DNA from: Neoceratodus forsteri
Taxonomy: Eukaryota > Chordata > Ceratodontiformes > Ceratodontidae
Length of the DNA: 64,000 nucleotides
Assembly (NCBI GenBank): GCA_016271365.2
Contig: CM057454.1
Location: 698,569,501 to 698,633,500, forward strand
Reading direction: 5' to 3'
Both the position numbers and the translations under genes were made by a program. The notes under the pieces were generated by a model. It saw only the letters and a program-made list of their open reading frames with translations, searched no databases and was not told the origin of the DNA. This document shows positions 42,991 to 54,179 of the stretch, piece after piece (the stretch's first letter is position 1; the number at the start of each line of letters is the position of its first letter).

Positions 42991-43784
42991 TGGGGGCAGA
43001 TTACGGGTTGGGGGGTTGAAAGCAGTAGAGACTGAGGAAGAGAGAGACAAAGGAAATGTCATCACCAATGATTTGAAACAATCTGTGCAGTGCAGCAAAG
43101 TGGCAGCTAAAGTTATGAGAATGCTGGTCTGCATAACCAGGGGGTTCACATCTAGGAGGAGGGAGATCATAGTGCCCCTGTATAGATCGCAGGTGAGACT
43201 GCAAATGGAGTACGGGGTCCAATTCTGGCATCCTCACCTAAAATAGGACATTAAACTTGCTGGAGGGAAAACAGTGTAGGGAGAACAAGATGGTTCAGGG
43301 CCTACAGTGCAAGCCCTATCAAAAGAGACTAAAAGATCTCAGCATGTACACACTGAAGAAGAGAAGAGGGGGAGGGCATGCTAGAAATCTTTAAGCAACT
43401 TAAGGGCATAAGCAGAGTCAGCACTGAGGGATTCTTTAACATAAAGGGTGCACAGAGAACAAGGGGACATTAGCTAAAGTTGGAGAGGGGAAATTTAAAA
43501 AAGATGCAAGGAGGTATTTCTTCACTGAAAGGGTGGTCTCATGGTGGAATAAGCTTCTGGAGGAATTGGTTTCTGCCAAGACTGTGGGAGGCTTTAAATG
43601 CTGGTGGGATAGGCTTATCGGAAAAATCACAATGAGGACAGAGGATGGTAGAGGTGGAGGGATAGAGAGAATTTTGAGGCACGGGAGGGGGTAGCTATAC
43701 TGAAATCTCACAGCTGAGCTGCACTCTCAAGCAGACTAGATAGACCATAATGGCATTTATATGCTGGCAGTTTCATATGTTCAT
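42991..43784 (+). pseudogene. CR1 fragment, plus strand
   Basis: The CR1 ORF2 C-terminus: EEERDKGNVITNDLKQSVQC, CITRGFTSRRREIIVPLYRS (43130-43190), VRLQMEYGVQFWHPHLK, then out-of-frame residues KRRGGGHARNL and FKKDARRYFFTERV (43490-43540). It ends near TTCATATGTTCATATGG, a degraded octamer tail (43770-43787). It is 5'-truncated and inserted into Host-LINE between its endonuclease and its reverse transcriptase linker. Confidence 0.82.
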
Positions 43785-44650
43785 ATGGTCTGCAAAAAAA
43801 TGAAAAAACGATCCTAGGTACATTTTCTCCTGACACCTAAAAAACTCAACAAGGAGGAATTTGTCAATGCCATCTCTGCCACCAAATGACTCTTCACCCA
43901 GAACATTATTAACATTGATGATTTACTAAATTTCTTTAGTTTAACCTTTCTCTCAATTTGAAACTACATTATTCCCTTAAAACAAATTAGAGTCAGGAGA
44001 AAAAAATCTGAATGGCTTACCCCATATGTGCTACACCTTATGCCCAAGAGGAATAGGGCATGAACTGCTTACTGAAAATCTAATCACTCAAACCTCCTGC
44101 AGCAGTATAGGACTCTCCATAACAGATGCAAATCAACTGTATGATCTGCCATAGTAAAATTTCTCAAGGACAAATAGTTGAGTTGTTTTGGTAACTCTAA
44201 ACTCATTTGGAAAACTATAAATGAACTACTTGGTAGGGGAATTATGGATGAGCAAATTACCCTCACCAGTGATGGACAACTTATCCAGGAGCCAAAGGAA
44301 GTTCCAAACTTGTTCAACTCCTACTTATTGGACCTTGAGAAGTATAAACCCATAATAAAACACACATTTAACTCAATATCAGTCCTGACCTGCATCCCCC
44401 CTAAAATCCCCTCCTGCCCAAGGTTCCACTTTCACTTCATTTCTCCCACTCAAGTTATTGACTACATTAAAAAAAAAAAACTGACCCCAAACCCAGCCTT
44501 GGTGTTGATACCATTAACTACCACATTATCAAGCTAGTATGTGAACACATCACTCTGCCTCATCCAACATCTGTAATCACTCCCCCTGCACTGGTGTTTT
44601 TCCCAACTAATGGAGAACTGCCATAATTAAACCCATCCACAAAATCCAGT
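43785..44650 (+). pseudogene. Host-LINE fragment 4: linker and reverse transcriptase start
   Basis: The sequence gives LTPKKLNKEEFVNAISATK (43830-43890), SEWLTPYVLHLMPKRNRA (44010-44065), KLIWKTINELLGRGIMDEQI (44190-44260), LFNSYLLDLEKYKP (44310-44350), a VIDYIKKKKLTPNPAL stretch and then WRTAIIKPIHK-like residues (44610-44645). It is frameshifted at several points. Confidence 0.72.
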
Positions 44651-45254
44651 TAAAAAAATTATGTGGGTAGCCGTACTGGTGGCGCTGAAGGTTGAGGCAC
44701 TGGATGCCACACCTCATGCTACGCCATCGACCCAGGTTCGTGAACAAGCACAGGCCATTGGGGGTCATAGGGGGGGGAGGCTGAGAGTTGGATTGAGAGG
44801 CCATAAGGCAGCTCTCCACTCTTAGGTTGGGATCCAGCTGCTCCCACTGCAGGGCTGCCCCTGGGTGGAGGCCTGATGGTAGTGCAGTCAGGAAGTGACT
44901 CGAGTTGGGAGGGTGCCATGGTTTACTGCATCTGCATGCCTCCACACATGTGCAGGCAACTGTGGCAAGGGCAGAAAAAAAAAAGGAAAAATACACACCT
45001 GGTAGGCTGCAGGATGGCACCCATGGCACCTGATCCAGACCCCCCAGAGTCTAGATGTTGATCTCTGGGAAGGGAAAGTTGATGACTTTACCCTTGGGCC
45101 TGCCACAGGGGGGGCAACCCATGGGGGATAGCTGGGTGGGTTGACACCATGTACCTGCCCCAACACAGAGAAGGGAGGTAGTGATGGGGTGAGAGCCAAA
45201 GAACTAGATGAAAAAATGAGGTAGGTAACCTCAGCTCTTTTTCTGGGCTAGCCC
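44651..45254. mobile_element. GC-rich insert, SINE-like, in Host-LINE
   Basis: About 600 bp interrupt the Host-LINE reverse transcriptase. Near the start TGGTGGCGCTGAAGG (44678) and GACCCAGGTTCGTGAAC (44730) are spaced like polymerase III A and B boxes. The rest is GC-rich without coding signal; the minus-strand frame 44607-45029 has no domain. There is no poly(A) tail and no clear target duplication, so the SINE reading is tentative; a DNA element is the alternative. Confidence 0.45.
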
Positions 45255-45785
45255 CCCCTCCAAAATCTTAGAAAAGATTGTCCTTGACCAAACCAGGAAA
45301 ATCCTGGAACACTATAATCTGCTCATTAAATCTCAGCATGGCTTCAGGTCTGGCCACAACACAGAGACCGCTCTGGTGAAGCTCACCAACTTTATTGACA
45401 AAGACAGTGACAGTAACAAAGGTCTATTTACTATCGCCAGCTCAGTTTTTGTGGACCTCACCAAGACCTTTGATCTTGTTGACCACCAATTACTCATCAA
45501 GACTTTATCCAACCTACACTTGTCAGATGAAGTACTGAACTGGTTCCAACACTACCTCTGTAATAGATCATACACCACCTTTATTGAAGGGCAGTACTGT
45601 GATATCAGCCCTATCAAATTTTAAGTTCCACAAGGATCCATCCTGGGCCTCTTACTCTTTTCGATTGCTGTAAATTCCCTACCAGAAATATGCAATCACA
45701 CAGAATTAATCCTTTATGCAAATGATGCTGCTGTTTTGCTGCTGTTTTCTGCAAAGACAGTTGTCCTAAAATTCTCCTCAACAAT
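45255..45785 (+). pseudogene. Host-LINE fragment 5: reverse transcriptase core
   Basis: The translation gives SKILEKIVLDQTRKILEHYN, SQHGFRSGHNTETALVKL (45340-45395), VFVDLTKTFDLVDHQLLIK (45450-45510), a VPQGSILGLLLFSI block right after a stop (45624-45665) and LILYANDAAVL (45710-45745; the first Asp of YADD is Asn). One in-frame stop (TAA 45622-45624) replaces the residue before Val-Pro-Gln-Gly. It continues at 47010. Confidence 0.82.
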
Positions 45786-47009
45786 TTTTTTTAAATTAAA
45801 CTTTATTGATATTTTACCACAAATACAACCCAACAATGAGAAATTTGTAGGCTCACCATTACAAAGTGAACCAAATTATAAACAAATATTAATAATGCCC
45901 AAATCCACAACCCAAATGCATACTCATATCTCTAAATCAAATTTAATACTAACAATAAAACAAATTCCAATATCCCAAACAATAAACCTCTCATCTCTGT
46001 AACACAGAGAAGTAAAGAGTAGGGATCATCTGCATGGAGTGAGCCCTAGAAAAAGGATACAAAGACTAAACACTCAGACAGGGAGAATGAAAACTTCTAC
46101 AAACAATCTTAAAACTTCAGTGATAGTGAGCCAGGATCTCCATCACATCAAGCCCCTCTTTCTTGACAAGAAAATGGAAGAAATGCAGCCATCTGCTACA
46201 AAATAGCTCAATCTGCAACCTGAGTAAAGCCATCACCCATCCTATAACTAGGATTCCTTGACAGTTCCAAATCCACATTTCTTCTGAAGATATTATTGGA
46301 GTAGGCCATAATTGTGTAAGAGTCTTTATGGCTGCAGCCACCAAAATATAAAATAGATATTTAGCCCCTTTACCCTGCACTACTGGAGGGTGCAATCCCA
46401 GGACCCAAACCTGAAATTGAAGCGGGATATCTAAACCCAACATTTGACCCACTACCCCAGCAACTTTCTTCCAATATGTCTGAATCCAGGGGCAGTCCCA
46501 AAATAGATGTGTGTGATTTTCAGCCATCCTAAACCCCTGCCAACATAGGTTGGAACAAAAATGCCCATAATGCTTGACTGTAACCAGGGTGTGGAAAAAC
46601 CTAACTGCCACCCATCAGTGAAATTTCATCCAGGAAGGTGAGGCCATGGTACTAAGAACATCTTGCCAGACTTGAGTTGATTCTGTCCCCAAAAGAGAGA
46701 CCCCAACCTCCACCTCCCATTTATTTTTAACTGAAACAAGATGATCCAGTTCCAAATCCCTGAGCTGTTTGTACAGCTTAGAAATAATACTCATAATTTT
46801 TGACTGTGTACTCAGTAATAATAAAAAAGCTCAAAAAGTGTTAACCTCCGAACTAAAAGTTTCTACCCATGAGAGTTCCATTAAATAATGTCGAACTTGT
46901 AAGTAATGAAAATATCCATGGTGGGTAAGCTATATTCCTCCTTAAGCTGAACGAAATATTTAAAAACTTATAAACTTCTCTTCTGATTCTCCACTCAAGG
47001 ACTTGTCCT
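45786..47009 (-). mobile_element. L1 3' fragment, minus strand
   Basis: The minus-strand end at 45786 shows AATAAAGTTT, then TTAATTTAAAAAAAATTG, a polyadenylation signal and A-rich tail. The open frame 46117-46611 matches the C-terminal L1 ORF2 region, with HLFWDCPWIQTYWKKVAGVV standing for the Cys-His region, and ends EILAHYH. It is strongly 5'-truncated. It differs in sequence from the L1 at 30617 and so is a different subfamily. Confidence 0.85.
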
Positions 47010-48032
47010 CAATGCCCCCCAAAAAACTAAATCTAAGATTTTCTCGGGGACCAGAAAAAACACCAGTTCCAACTTGTCATTCACAGATGGCAATGGCAAT
47101 ATCATAGAAAGAGTCAGAGACTTTAAATACCTTGGTATCCACTTAGACCACCATGTTTCATTTGATCTCCACATCTCCCAACATGTCAAAAAATTACACC
47201 AAAGGCTTGGGGTATATACAGGGTTAAACAATTTCACATTCACAATACTAGGGCACTGATTAGAAATAATTTCCTGCTCCTGCTTCTTGATTACAGGTCT
47301 ACTGTATACTCATCCTCCTCATGACAAAAGACCCTCCTTAAGCTAAGAGTCACCTATCATAATGTCATCAGTTTCATCACTGGCCTCCCCTAGACACAAT
47401 CATCACTGTGACCTCTACAAGGCTGCCCACTGGCTTTTTCTGGAAGATAGATTTAACTACAATATCCTGAATGTCTTCAAAATCCACCAGGAAATGCTCC
47501 CTAATTTCATCACATCTGACTTCCAGGGGCCCACCAGGGCCCATACAACTAGATTCACCTTCAACACCTCCTTCAAATTTCCTTTCTACCACACTAATCA
47601 AGGACTTCACTCACTAGCTGTTAGGGGCACTGGGCTCTTTAACAGCCTCCCTGCCACTCCCTTATAATGTTCCTGCTTGGAATATTCAAAAGCCACCTCA
47701 AACATCACCTCTTGGCTAAATCTGTCTGTTTCTGCCCTTCTCAACACCTCCTCTCACTATTGCTTCTCAGTCTGTTCTCTCCCACACTATCATGTGTTCT
47801 ACATGTGTCCTGGCATCAAAGTATATATCTTGGTCACTTGATCCCCCCCATTGTATATTTTATTGTATATGTTATATTTTCAATTTTGTTTTATTTTTTG
47901 CCCTTTGATGTTCTCTACCACCTTGTAATTAACCATTGCTTGTTTGTTCTTCATCTGACTGGACACTTGTGAAAATGGGCAGACTAGCTCAGATGCCTTT
48001 CAGTATAATAAATAAAACTGAAAACTGAAACT
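47010..48032 (+). pseudogene. Host-LINE fragment 6: ORF2 C-terminus and 3' end
   Basis: TKSKIFSGTRKN leads into RVRDFKYLGIHLDHHVSFD (47100-47170), then HDKRPSLS, then SSLASPRHNHHCDLYKAAHW and the open frame to 47667 with RFNYNILNVFKIHQEMLPNF and TGLFNSLPA. The 3' region ends in AATAAATAAAACTGAAAACT, a short repeat tail as in L2-type LINEs. This closes the element that started near 22050. Confidence 0.85.
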
Positions 48033-48039
48033 GAGCTCA

Positions 48040-50561
48040 GCCATGATAGCGTATAAGTTGCAATTTATTACAAAATAAAGGAAATATCCAGCCTGACCTT
48101 GCACTGCATTTATTTTTTTTTTAAGTTCAAAATGTACAGTATAAGTTCCATGAGAAACAAATCTAATTTGCAGACATCCCAAATCATAATTCTAAACATC
48201 CTACAAACAATAATATATATCATAAAAGTCATTAAGATAAACAGTAGAAAATCTAGTTAGCAAAACAATTGCAAAAATATTGCTCCTGTAACAACTTTTT
48301 CTTTAAACCAGAGTCAAAAGAATAATTTCTAAGCTGAGGGGGTAAACTGTTCCATGAGAAAGGGGTACCATAGGAAAAACACTCTTTACTGAAATGCATG
48401 GAAGATATAGGTAGAAAAAAACTATGATGAGGCACATCCCTTAGACTATATTTGTGAACAGGAACAATTAACCTCTTACAGAGATATGATAGAGTTAAAT
48501 TGTCGGCCATGTTGATAATAAGAGAGCAAATTTAAGTTGTACCTGGAGCTGGGAGTTTACTGATTTAGCATAGGTAGTAAACAGCAATGACACTCATCTC
48601 ATTTAGATCTCAAAATAAAATGCAGCACTGAAAATAAATAATGTTTAGGGGAAGACAATGTGATTCCAGAGCATGCTGATAACTGTTGTCACCATAATTT
48701 AAAATGGGAAGATTTGCTCAGCACAAGCATTGTTGAATTTTTGATACAGTTTTGTCAACATGTGGATTAAAAGTCAAGGATGGATAAAAAATGAGACCAA
48801 TATATTTAAATTCATTAACAAGTTTGATGGGATGATTTTTTGAGGAGATGGAAAAAGAAAAGTCCACCAAGGTCAGAGAATGTTGTGACCCAAACAGCAT
48901 TGTTTGAGTCTTCTTGCTGTTTAACATTAGTAGATCATTTGGAACCCATTGCACCACTTTATCTAAATCACCCAAAAAAGTCATGGAAAGACCAGAAGGA
49001 GATCTGTCAGCATAAAAGAGTGCAGTTTTATTAGCGTAAAGTCTGACAGAACAGGAATGAACAATGAAAGGTAAGGGATTTACAATAAATTAAACAGGGC
49101 CAAAAATAGACTCCTGTGAAACCCCACTGGAAACAAGTAAAGATGAAAAAAGACACCCATTCAAAAAAAAAACTAGTTGAATTCTCCTGTGCAAATAAGA
49201 AGAAAACCAGTTGGTTACATTTCAAGGAAGTCAAGAGCAGATAGGCGTTTTAGAAGCAGAGAGTGACTGATCACATGAAAAGTCATCAACAAATCAATAA
49301 AGACAGAACCTACAAGACACCCCGATCTAGTGCCCTTGAAACAGAATCATGAAACTCAGTCAATGCTCTTTGGATCAAAAATTAGGTCTGAAACCTGTTT
49401 GGAAGCAGGATAAAACCTGAGAATTAATCAAATATTCATTAATCTGAGATAATTCTGAGATAGTACAATTTATTTCCATGAATTTTGAAACTATAGGGTT
49501 TGGGGGAATGGGACAATAATCATGATTTCATCCCCCCCTTTATGAAGAGGAATGAACAAGGAATTGTTCCAGACAGTAAAGAAGGGTTGCATATACAAAC
49601 ATAAATAAGTTAGTGAGGGGAGGGGCCAAGAGAACAGTGCTACACTTAAGAAGTCAGGTTTTCTAAGTTACAATTCCCTTAGCCATCTCCTCTCTTAAAG
49701 AAAATAATAGTTTAAACGTTTCATCAGGCTTAGTGTTTTTAAAATAAAATCTGAGTCTTGAGAGAGGGCACTCAGTGAGTGGATCATTGCTCATACCATT
49801 AGGAGATAGACCAGTTTTTTAACAACTTTGCAGGGACTCAGTAAAAGAAAAATTGAAGGGAGCACAAATGCTCTAATTTGAATAAGATGTGGTCCCACCA
49901 TAAGACACATATGTAGTAGTGGACTCAGAAGGCATTATCAAACAGAGTCCACCATGTGCCAGTGTTTCTTGGGATTATTTCTAGCATTAGCTAAGTTTTT
50001 TTTTTTTAAATGATGATATGGATTTCCTAGTGACGGAAACACTTGAGTTCTGAAATTTTTAGAATGTTTGCCAGAACTCAGAGGTAGCCTTTTTTTTTGC
50101 CCTTCCATATAATTTATCCTGTGCCTTTAGTTGAGAAACAATAAAAGAAGTAACCCACAGAACATGTTTGAATTTAATTATTTTTTTCTACAAATGGAGC
50201 ACATTGATTGTAAAGCAGCATAAAGTTCTGAACAAAATAATATGAAGCTGAATTAACATTCAAACAAGAAAATATTTCCCACAGTTAATTATGAGTTGGT
50301 CAGAATGAAAGACAGCCAAGTTAAAATTGCTAAAACAAAAAAAAAGTTAATAGATTTTGAAATGATTTCTTTTTTTTTGGGGTGGGGAGGGGATTGCCAT
50401 ACAAAAAGTGGCAGCATGATCATTGAATAAATTGCAATGGCATCCAGAGTCCTGAACTGGGATTCAGGAAAGATAAATATCAACTCTAGGTCAGTGGAAG
50501 GCATACAAACTGAATCAAGGTTAGTTGAGTCTTTTATAACTTGATTTAGGGCTTGAAGACC
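48040..50561 (-). mobile_element. decayed L2-like LINE, minus strand
   Basis: From 50561 downward there is a degenerate endonuclease region (LQALNQVIKDSTNL, near 50500-50560), AVFIDL-type block read as GSVFIDLLMTFHVISHSLLL (near 49245-49305), NSKKTQTMLFGSQ and NEFKYIGLIFYPSLTFNP (48770-48920), and a C-terminal frame 48253-48510 with GTPFSWNSLPPQLR. Poorly preserved, with many stops, and the YADD box is not legible. A T-run at 48112-48123 may be a tail inside the 3' region. The CR1 at 50562 abuts its 5' side. Confidence 0.72.
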
Positions 50562-53500
50562 TATAGAAACATAGAAACATAGAATTTGATGGCATATAAG
50601 GACCGCTTGGCCCACCCAGTCTGCCCATTTCCCTACCTACTGGATAAGCTGCAGATCCTAGTTAACCAGCAGCCTACTTCTTCCTACCCCCACCCCCTAG
50701 AATTGCCTTATGACTGTGCCATGCATGCTTGAATTCCACCACTGATTTTGACTCCACAACCTCCTCAGGAAGGCTTTTCCAAACATTCACAACCCTCTCC
50801 ATGAAAAAAATACTTCCTCACATTACCTCTGAGCCATCCCCCCCTCTATCTTCAAATTGTGCCTCCTTTTTCTTGCACATCTCCTTTTCTGAAAGATGCT
50901 GCCCTCTTGGACTTTGTTGATTCCCTTGAGGTACTTGAAAGTTTCTATCATGTCCCCCTCTCTCTATTTTCCTCGAGGATATACATATTAAGCTCCTTTA
51001 GTCTCTCTTCCTATGTCTTCTGGTACAGACCCTGAACCATTTTGGTTGCCCTCCTCTGGACAGCATCCACCCTGTCTATGTCTTTGCAGAGATGGGGTCT
51101 CCAGAACTGCACATACTCCAGATGGGGTCTCACCAACTGTCTGTATAGAGGGATAACGTCTTCCTGTTTTCTACTGGTGATGCCTCTCCATATGCATCCC
51201 AGTATCCCCTCAGCCTTCCTTACTGCCTTCTCACATTGCTTGCCCACCTTTAGGTCACCTGATCCCTTTCCTTTTTTGTTGTCAGTATTTCACCCACCGT
51301 TGTGTACTCTTCCCCTGGGTTTTTGCTTTCCAGGTGAATTACTTTGCACTTCTTTGGATTGCATCTAAGCTGCCATACATTTAACCATTCCTCCAACCTT
51401 GCCAAGTCACTTCTCATCCTTTCCACCCCACCTTGTGTATCAACTCTGTTGCAGATCTTTGTGTCGTCTGCAAAGAGACATACTTTTCCTTTCAGTCCCT
51501 CTGCAATGTCACTTATAAAGACATTAAAATTACCAGACCCAGAACTGAACTCCATGGTATCCCACTAGTAACCCACCTTTCTTCACTATGGACTCTGTTT
51601 ATTATTACCCTCTGCATCCTGTTGTCCTGCCAATGTTTTACCCAGGCCACCACCCTGGGACTCACTCCCAGGCTGGCTAATTTGTTTATTAATCTTTTGT
51701 GCAGGACTGTGTCAAATGCCTTGCTAAAGTATAGGTAGGCCATGTCCACAGCCCCTCTCTGGTCTACTACTTTGGTCTCCCAGTCAAAGAAATTGATTAG
51801 ATTCATCTGACATGACCTTCCTGCTATGAATCCATGCTGCCTTGGGTTCTGTGCCCCACTGGCCTCTAGGTACTCAACAGTTCTTTCCTTCAGTAGTGAT
51901 TCCATCATTTTCCCTACCACTGAGGTCAAACTGACAGATTTGTAGTTTCCTGCCTCTGTCTTGCTGCCACTTTTATGATTGGGAATTACATCCTCCCTCC
52001 TCCAGTCCTCAGGTACCACACCATCTTCCCATGAGTTGTTAAAAAGGGTAGTCATAGGTGTTTCTAGTTCTCCCCTTAGTTCTTTTAGAATTCTGGGGTT
52101 AATCCCATCAGGTCCTATTGCTTTGTCCACCTTCAGTGTTAGGAGTTCTTTCATAACCCTTTCTTCTGTGAAAGGACTAATATCAATCCCCCAATCCAAA
52201 GTACTTCTATTGACTGGATTGGGTATCTCCCTCTCATCTTCCTTTTGAATACTGAACAGAAGTATTCGTTCAGTATCCTGGCCGTTTAACTGTCCCTCTC
52301 TGCCCACCAACCCTCCTCTTTTTTCAGCCTCAGTATCCCTCCCTTTGTCTTTCTTCACTCCTTAATGTACCTATAAAAGGTTTTATCCCCTTTCTTAACT
52401 GAGTTGGGTATCTTTTCCTCAGTTTGGGCCTTTGCTATTCTGACTGCCTTCCCACCTCCCTTGTGCTTTAACTGGTACAGTTCTCTGTCCTGCTCCTTCT
52501 GTGTTTCCTTATACTTCCTGAATGCTATCTTTTCCTCCCTAACCTTCCTTACCACTTCTTTTGAGAACCATAGTATTTTTTCTTTCATTTTGATTTATTT
52601 ATTTGCTTAACACAAAGGTGTGTTGCCTCTGGGATGGAGGCTTTGATGTTTCTCCATTGTTGCTCCACCCCCTCCTTCTAGCCTATTTGCTAGTGCTTTT
52701 CAGAGGCACTCTCCCATTTTGACAAAATCAGCCCTCCTGAAGTCCAGTGCCTTCACTTTTGTATGGCTTGACTCTACAGCTGAAGTTATCATGAACCACA
52801 CTGTTTGGTGGTCACTAGTTCACAGCTACCCACTTTTCGATCTGAGATCCTCTCTCCATCCCTATTTGAGAGTACCAGGTCTAAGACTGATCCCTCCTGA
52901 GTGGGTTCCAACACTAGCTGTCTGAGGCATGCCCCCTGTAGGGCATCTAGAATGACCCTGCTCTTGGATGTGGCTGCAGCAAAGGTGCTCCAGTTAACAT
53001 CTGGCATATTCAGGTCCCCCATAAGCAATATCTCCTCTTTCTCTGCCATCCTAAGGATGCCTTCTATTATTTCCTTTTACATTTCCTCCCCCTGAGATGG
53101 GGTCTATATACAACCCATGTGGATTGTGGACTGTAGTGCCATTTCCAGTCTCCAGGGTGACCCACAGTGCCTCCTCTCCTCCCTGTTTACCCTTTTGTTT
53201 CATTGCTTTAATCACTTTCCTTACATAGAGAGCTACTCCTTCTCCTTTTCTACCCTCCTTGTCCCTCCTGTAGATTGTGTACATTGGTATGTTGACATCC
53301 CAGTCATGATTCTCTGTGCACCATGTTTCTGTTACTGCCTTGATATCCAGGCATCCCTCTTCCATCAAGGCCACCAGTTCAGGGAGCTTGTTACCAAAAC
53401 TATGGGCATTGGTACTCATCACCCTCCATTGTTTTGATGGCCTTATCCCTTTTTGCCCCATCTCTATCCTTACTGACTTTGTCTTTTTCTCCATTTACCC

Positions 53501-53700
53501 CTGCCCTTTTCCCTATTGACTTCTCTATCTTGGTGTTTACCTCACTATCTACCCTGATTTTTTGGGGGGACTAGGATTTCCCATCTCCTTTTCAGTGCCT
53601 CCCCACTTGGCTAGTTTAAATGCTTGCCAATGAAGCATTTAAACCTACCACCTACGATCCAGGTTCCCCTCCTGAACAGATGCATACTATCACACTAGTG
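50562..53700 (-). mobile_element. CR1 LINE, longest copy, minus strand
   Basis: The 3' end has plus-strand CATAGAAACATAGAAT, the CR1 octamer tail in reverse, then TGGCATATAAGGACCGC like the copy at 38007. ORF2 runs from about 53494 to 51011. The last 200 bases before 53700 contain GGAACCTGGATCGTAGGTGG and AAATGCTTCATTGGCAAGCA (minus strand), the usual CR1 sequence just ahead of ORF2. ORF1 is absent, so the copy is 5'-truncated. Confidence 0.92.
51011..53494 (-). pseudogene. CR1 ORF2: complete endonuclease plus reverse transcriptase
   Basis: Endonuclease: VMSTNAHSFGNKLPELVALM, IKAVTETWCTENHDWD (53300-53370), VALYVRK, GDLNMPDVNWS (53000-53025) and VLDLVLSNRDGE, with the SDH region degraded near 52790-52830. 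Reverse transcriptase: KVDKAIGPDGINPRILKEL, WRREDVIPNHKSGS, NYKSVSLTSVVGKMMES, DMAYLYFSKAFDTVLHKRLI, SGIPWSSVL (GVPQGS degraded), CLFADDTKI (51455-51480) and C-terminal [19 protein letters not shown] (51095-51165). The frame 51513-52358 is the longest piece. Several frameshifts (near 51530, 52357, 52600-52780, 53050) disable it. Confidence 0.92.
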
Positions 53701-53832
53701 TAGGCCTGCTTTATTTTTCATGTGTTAGAAAAATATGCATACATAAGTACTCAAAGACTCTATGCAGCATCTATAGATTATAGTTCAGCTTTTGATTTAA
53801 TCTAACGGGATATGCTTTGGAAAATCATGTAT

Positions 53833-53955
53833 GACTGGGATCTAGAGTACTGTGTGCAGTTCTGGAGGCCGCACCTGTATAAGGATATTAACAGGGTGGA
53901 AACAGTGCAGAGGAGGGTAACTAAGATGGTGCAGGGTCTACATGACAAGGCACAT
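53833..53955 (+). pseudogene. CR1 scrap inside the Vingi-like LINE
   Basis: DLEYCVQFWRPHLYKDINRV followed by VETVQRRVTKMVQGLHDKAH is a CR1 ORF2 C-terminal segment. It lacks the CR1 3' tail, so it is not a simple CR1 insertion; a later deletion or a sequence exchange is possible. Confidence 0.6.
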
Positions 53956-54179
53956 CATTCTCTACTTGTGAACCTTGATGATTCCCTCTCGGACTTTCCA
54001 AAAATCAGTTTTCAAAATTGCCGGGTCTTAGCATATGCAGATGACCTTGTGCTAGTTCCTTTGTCGTGCTATTGTCTTCAGAGAAAATTGGATACATATT
54101 AGCTAAAATATCAGATGATCATTATTGGAGAAAGATATTCCTTCCAATTAGTTAAATGCTGTAGTGGTACCCATATAGA

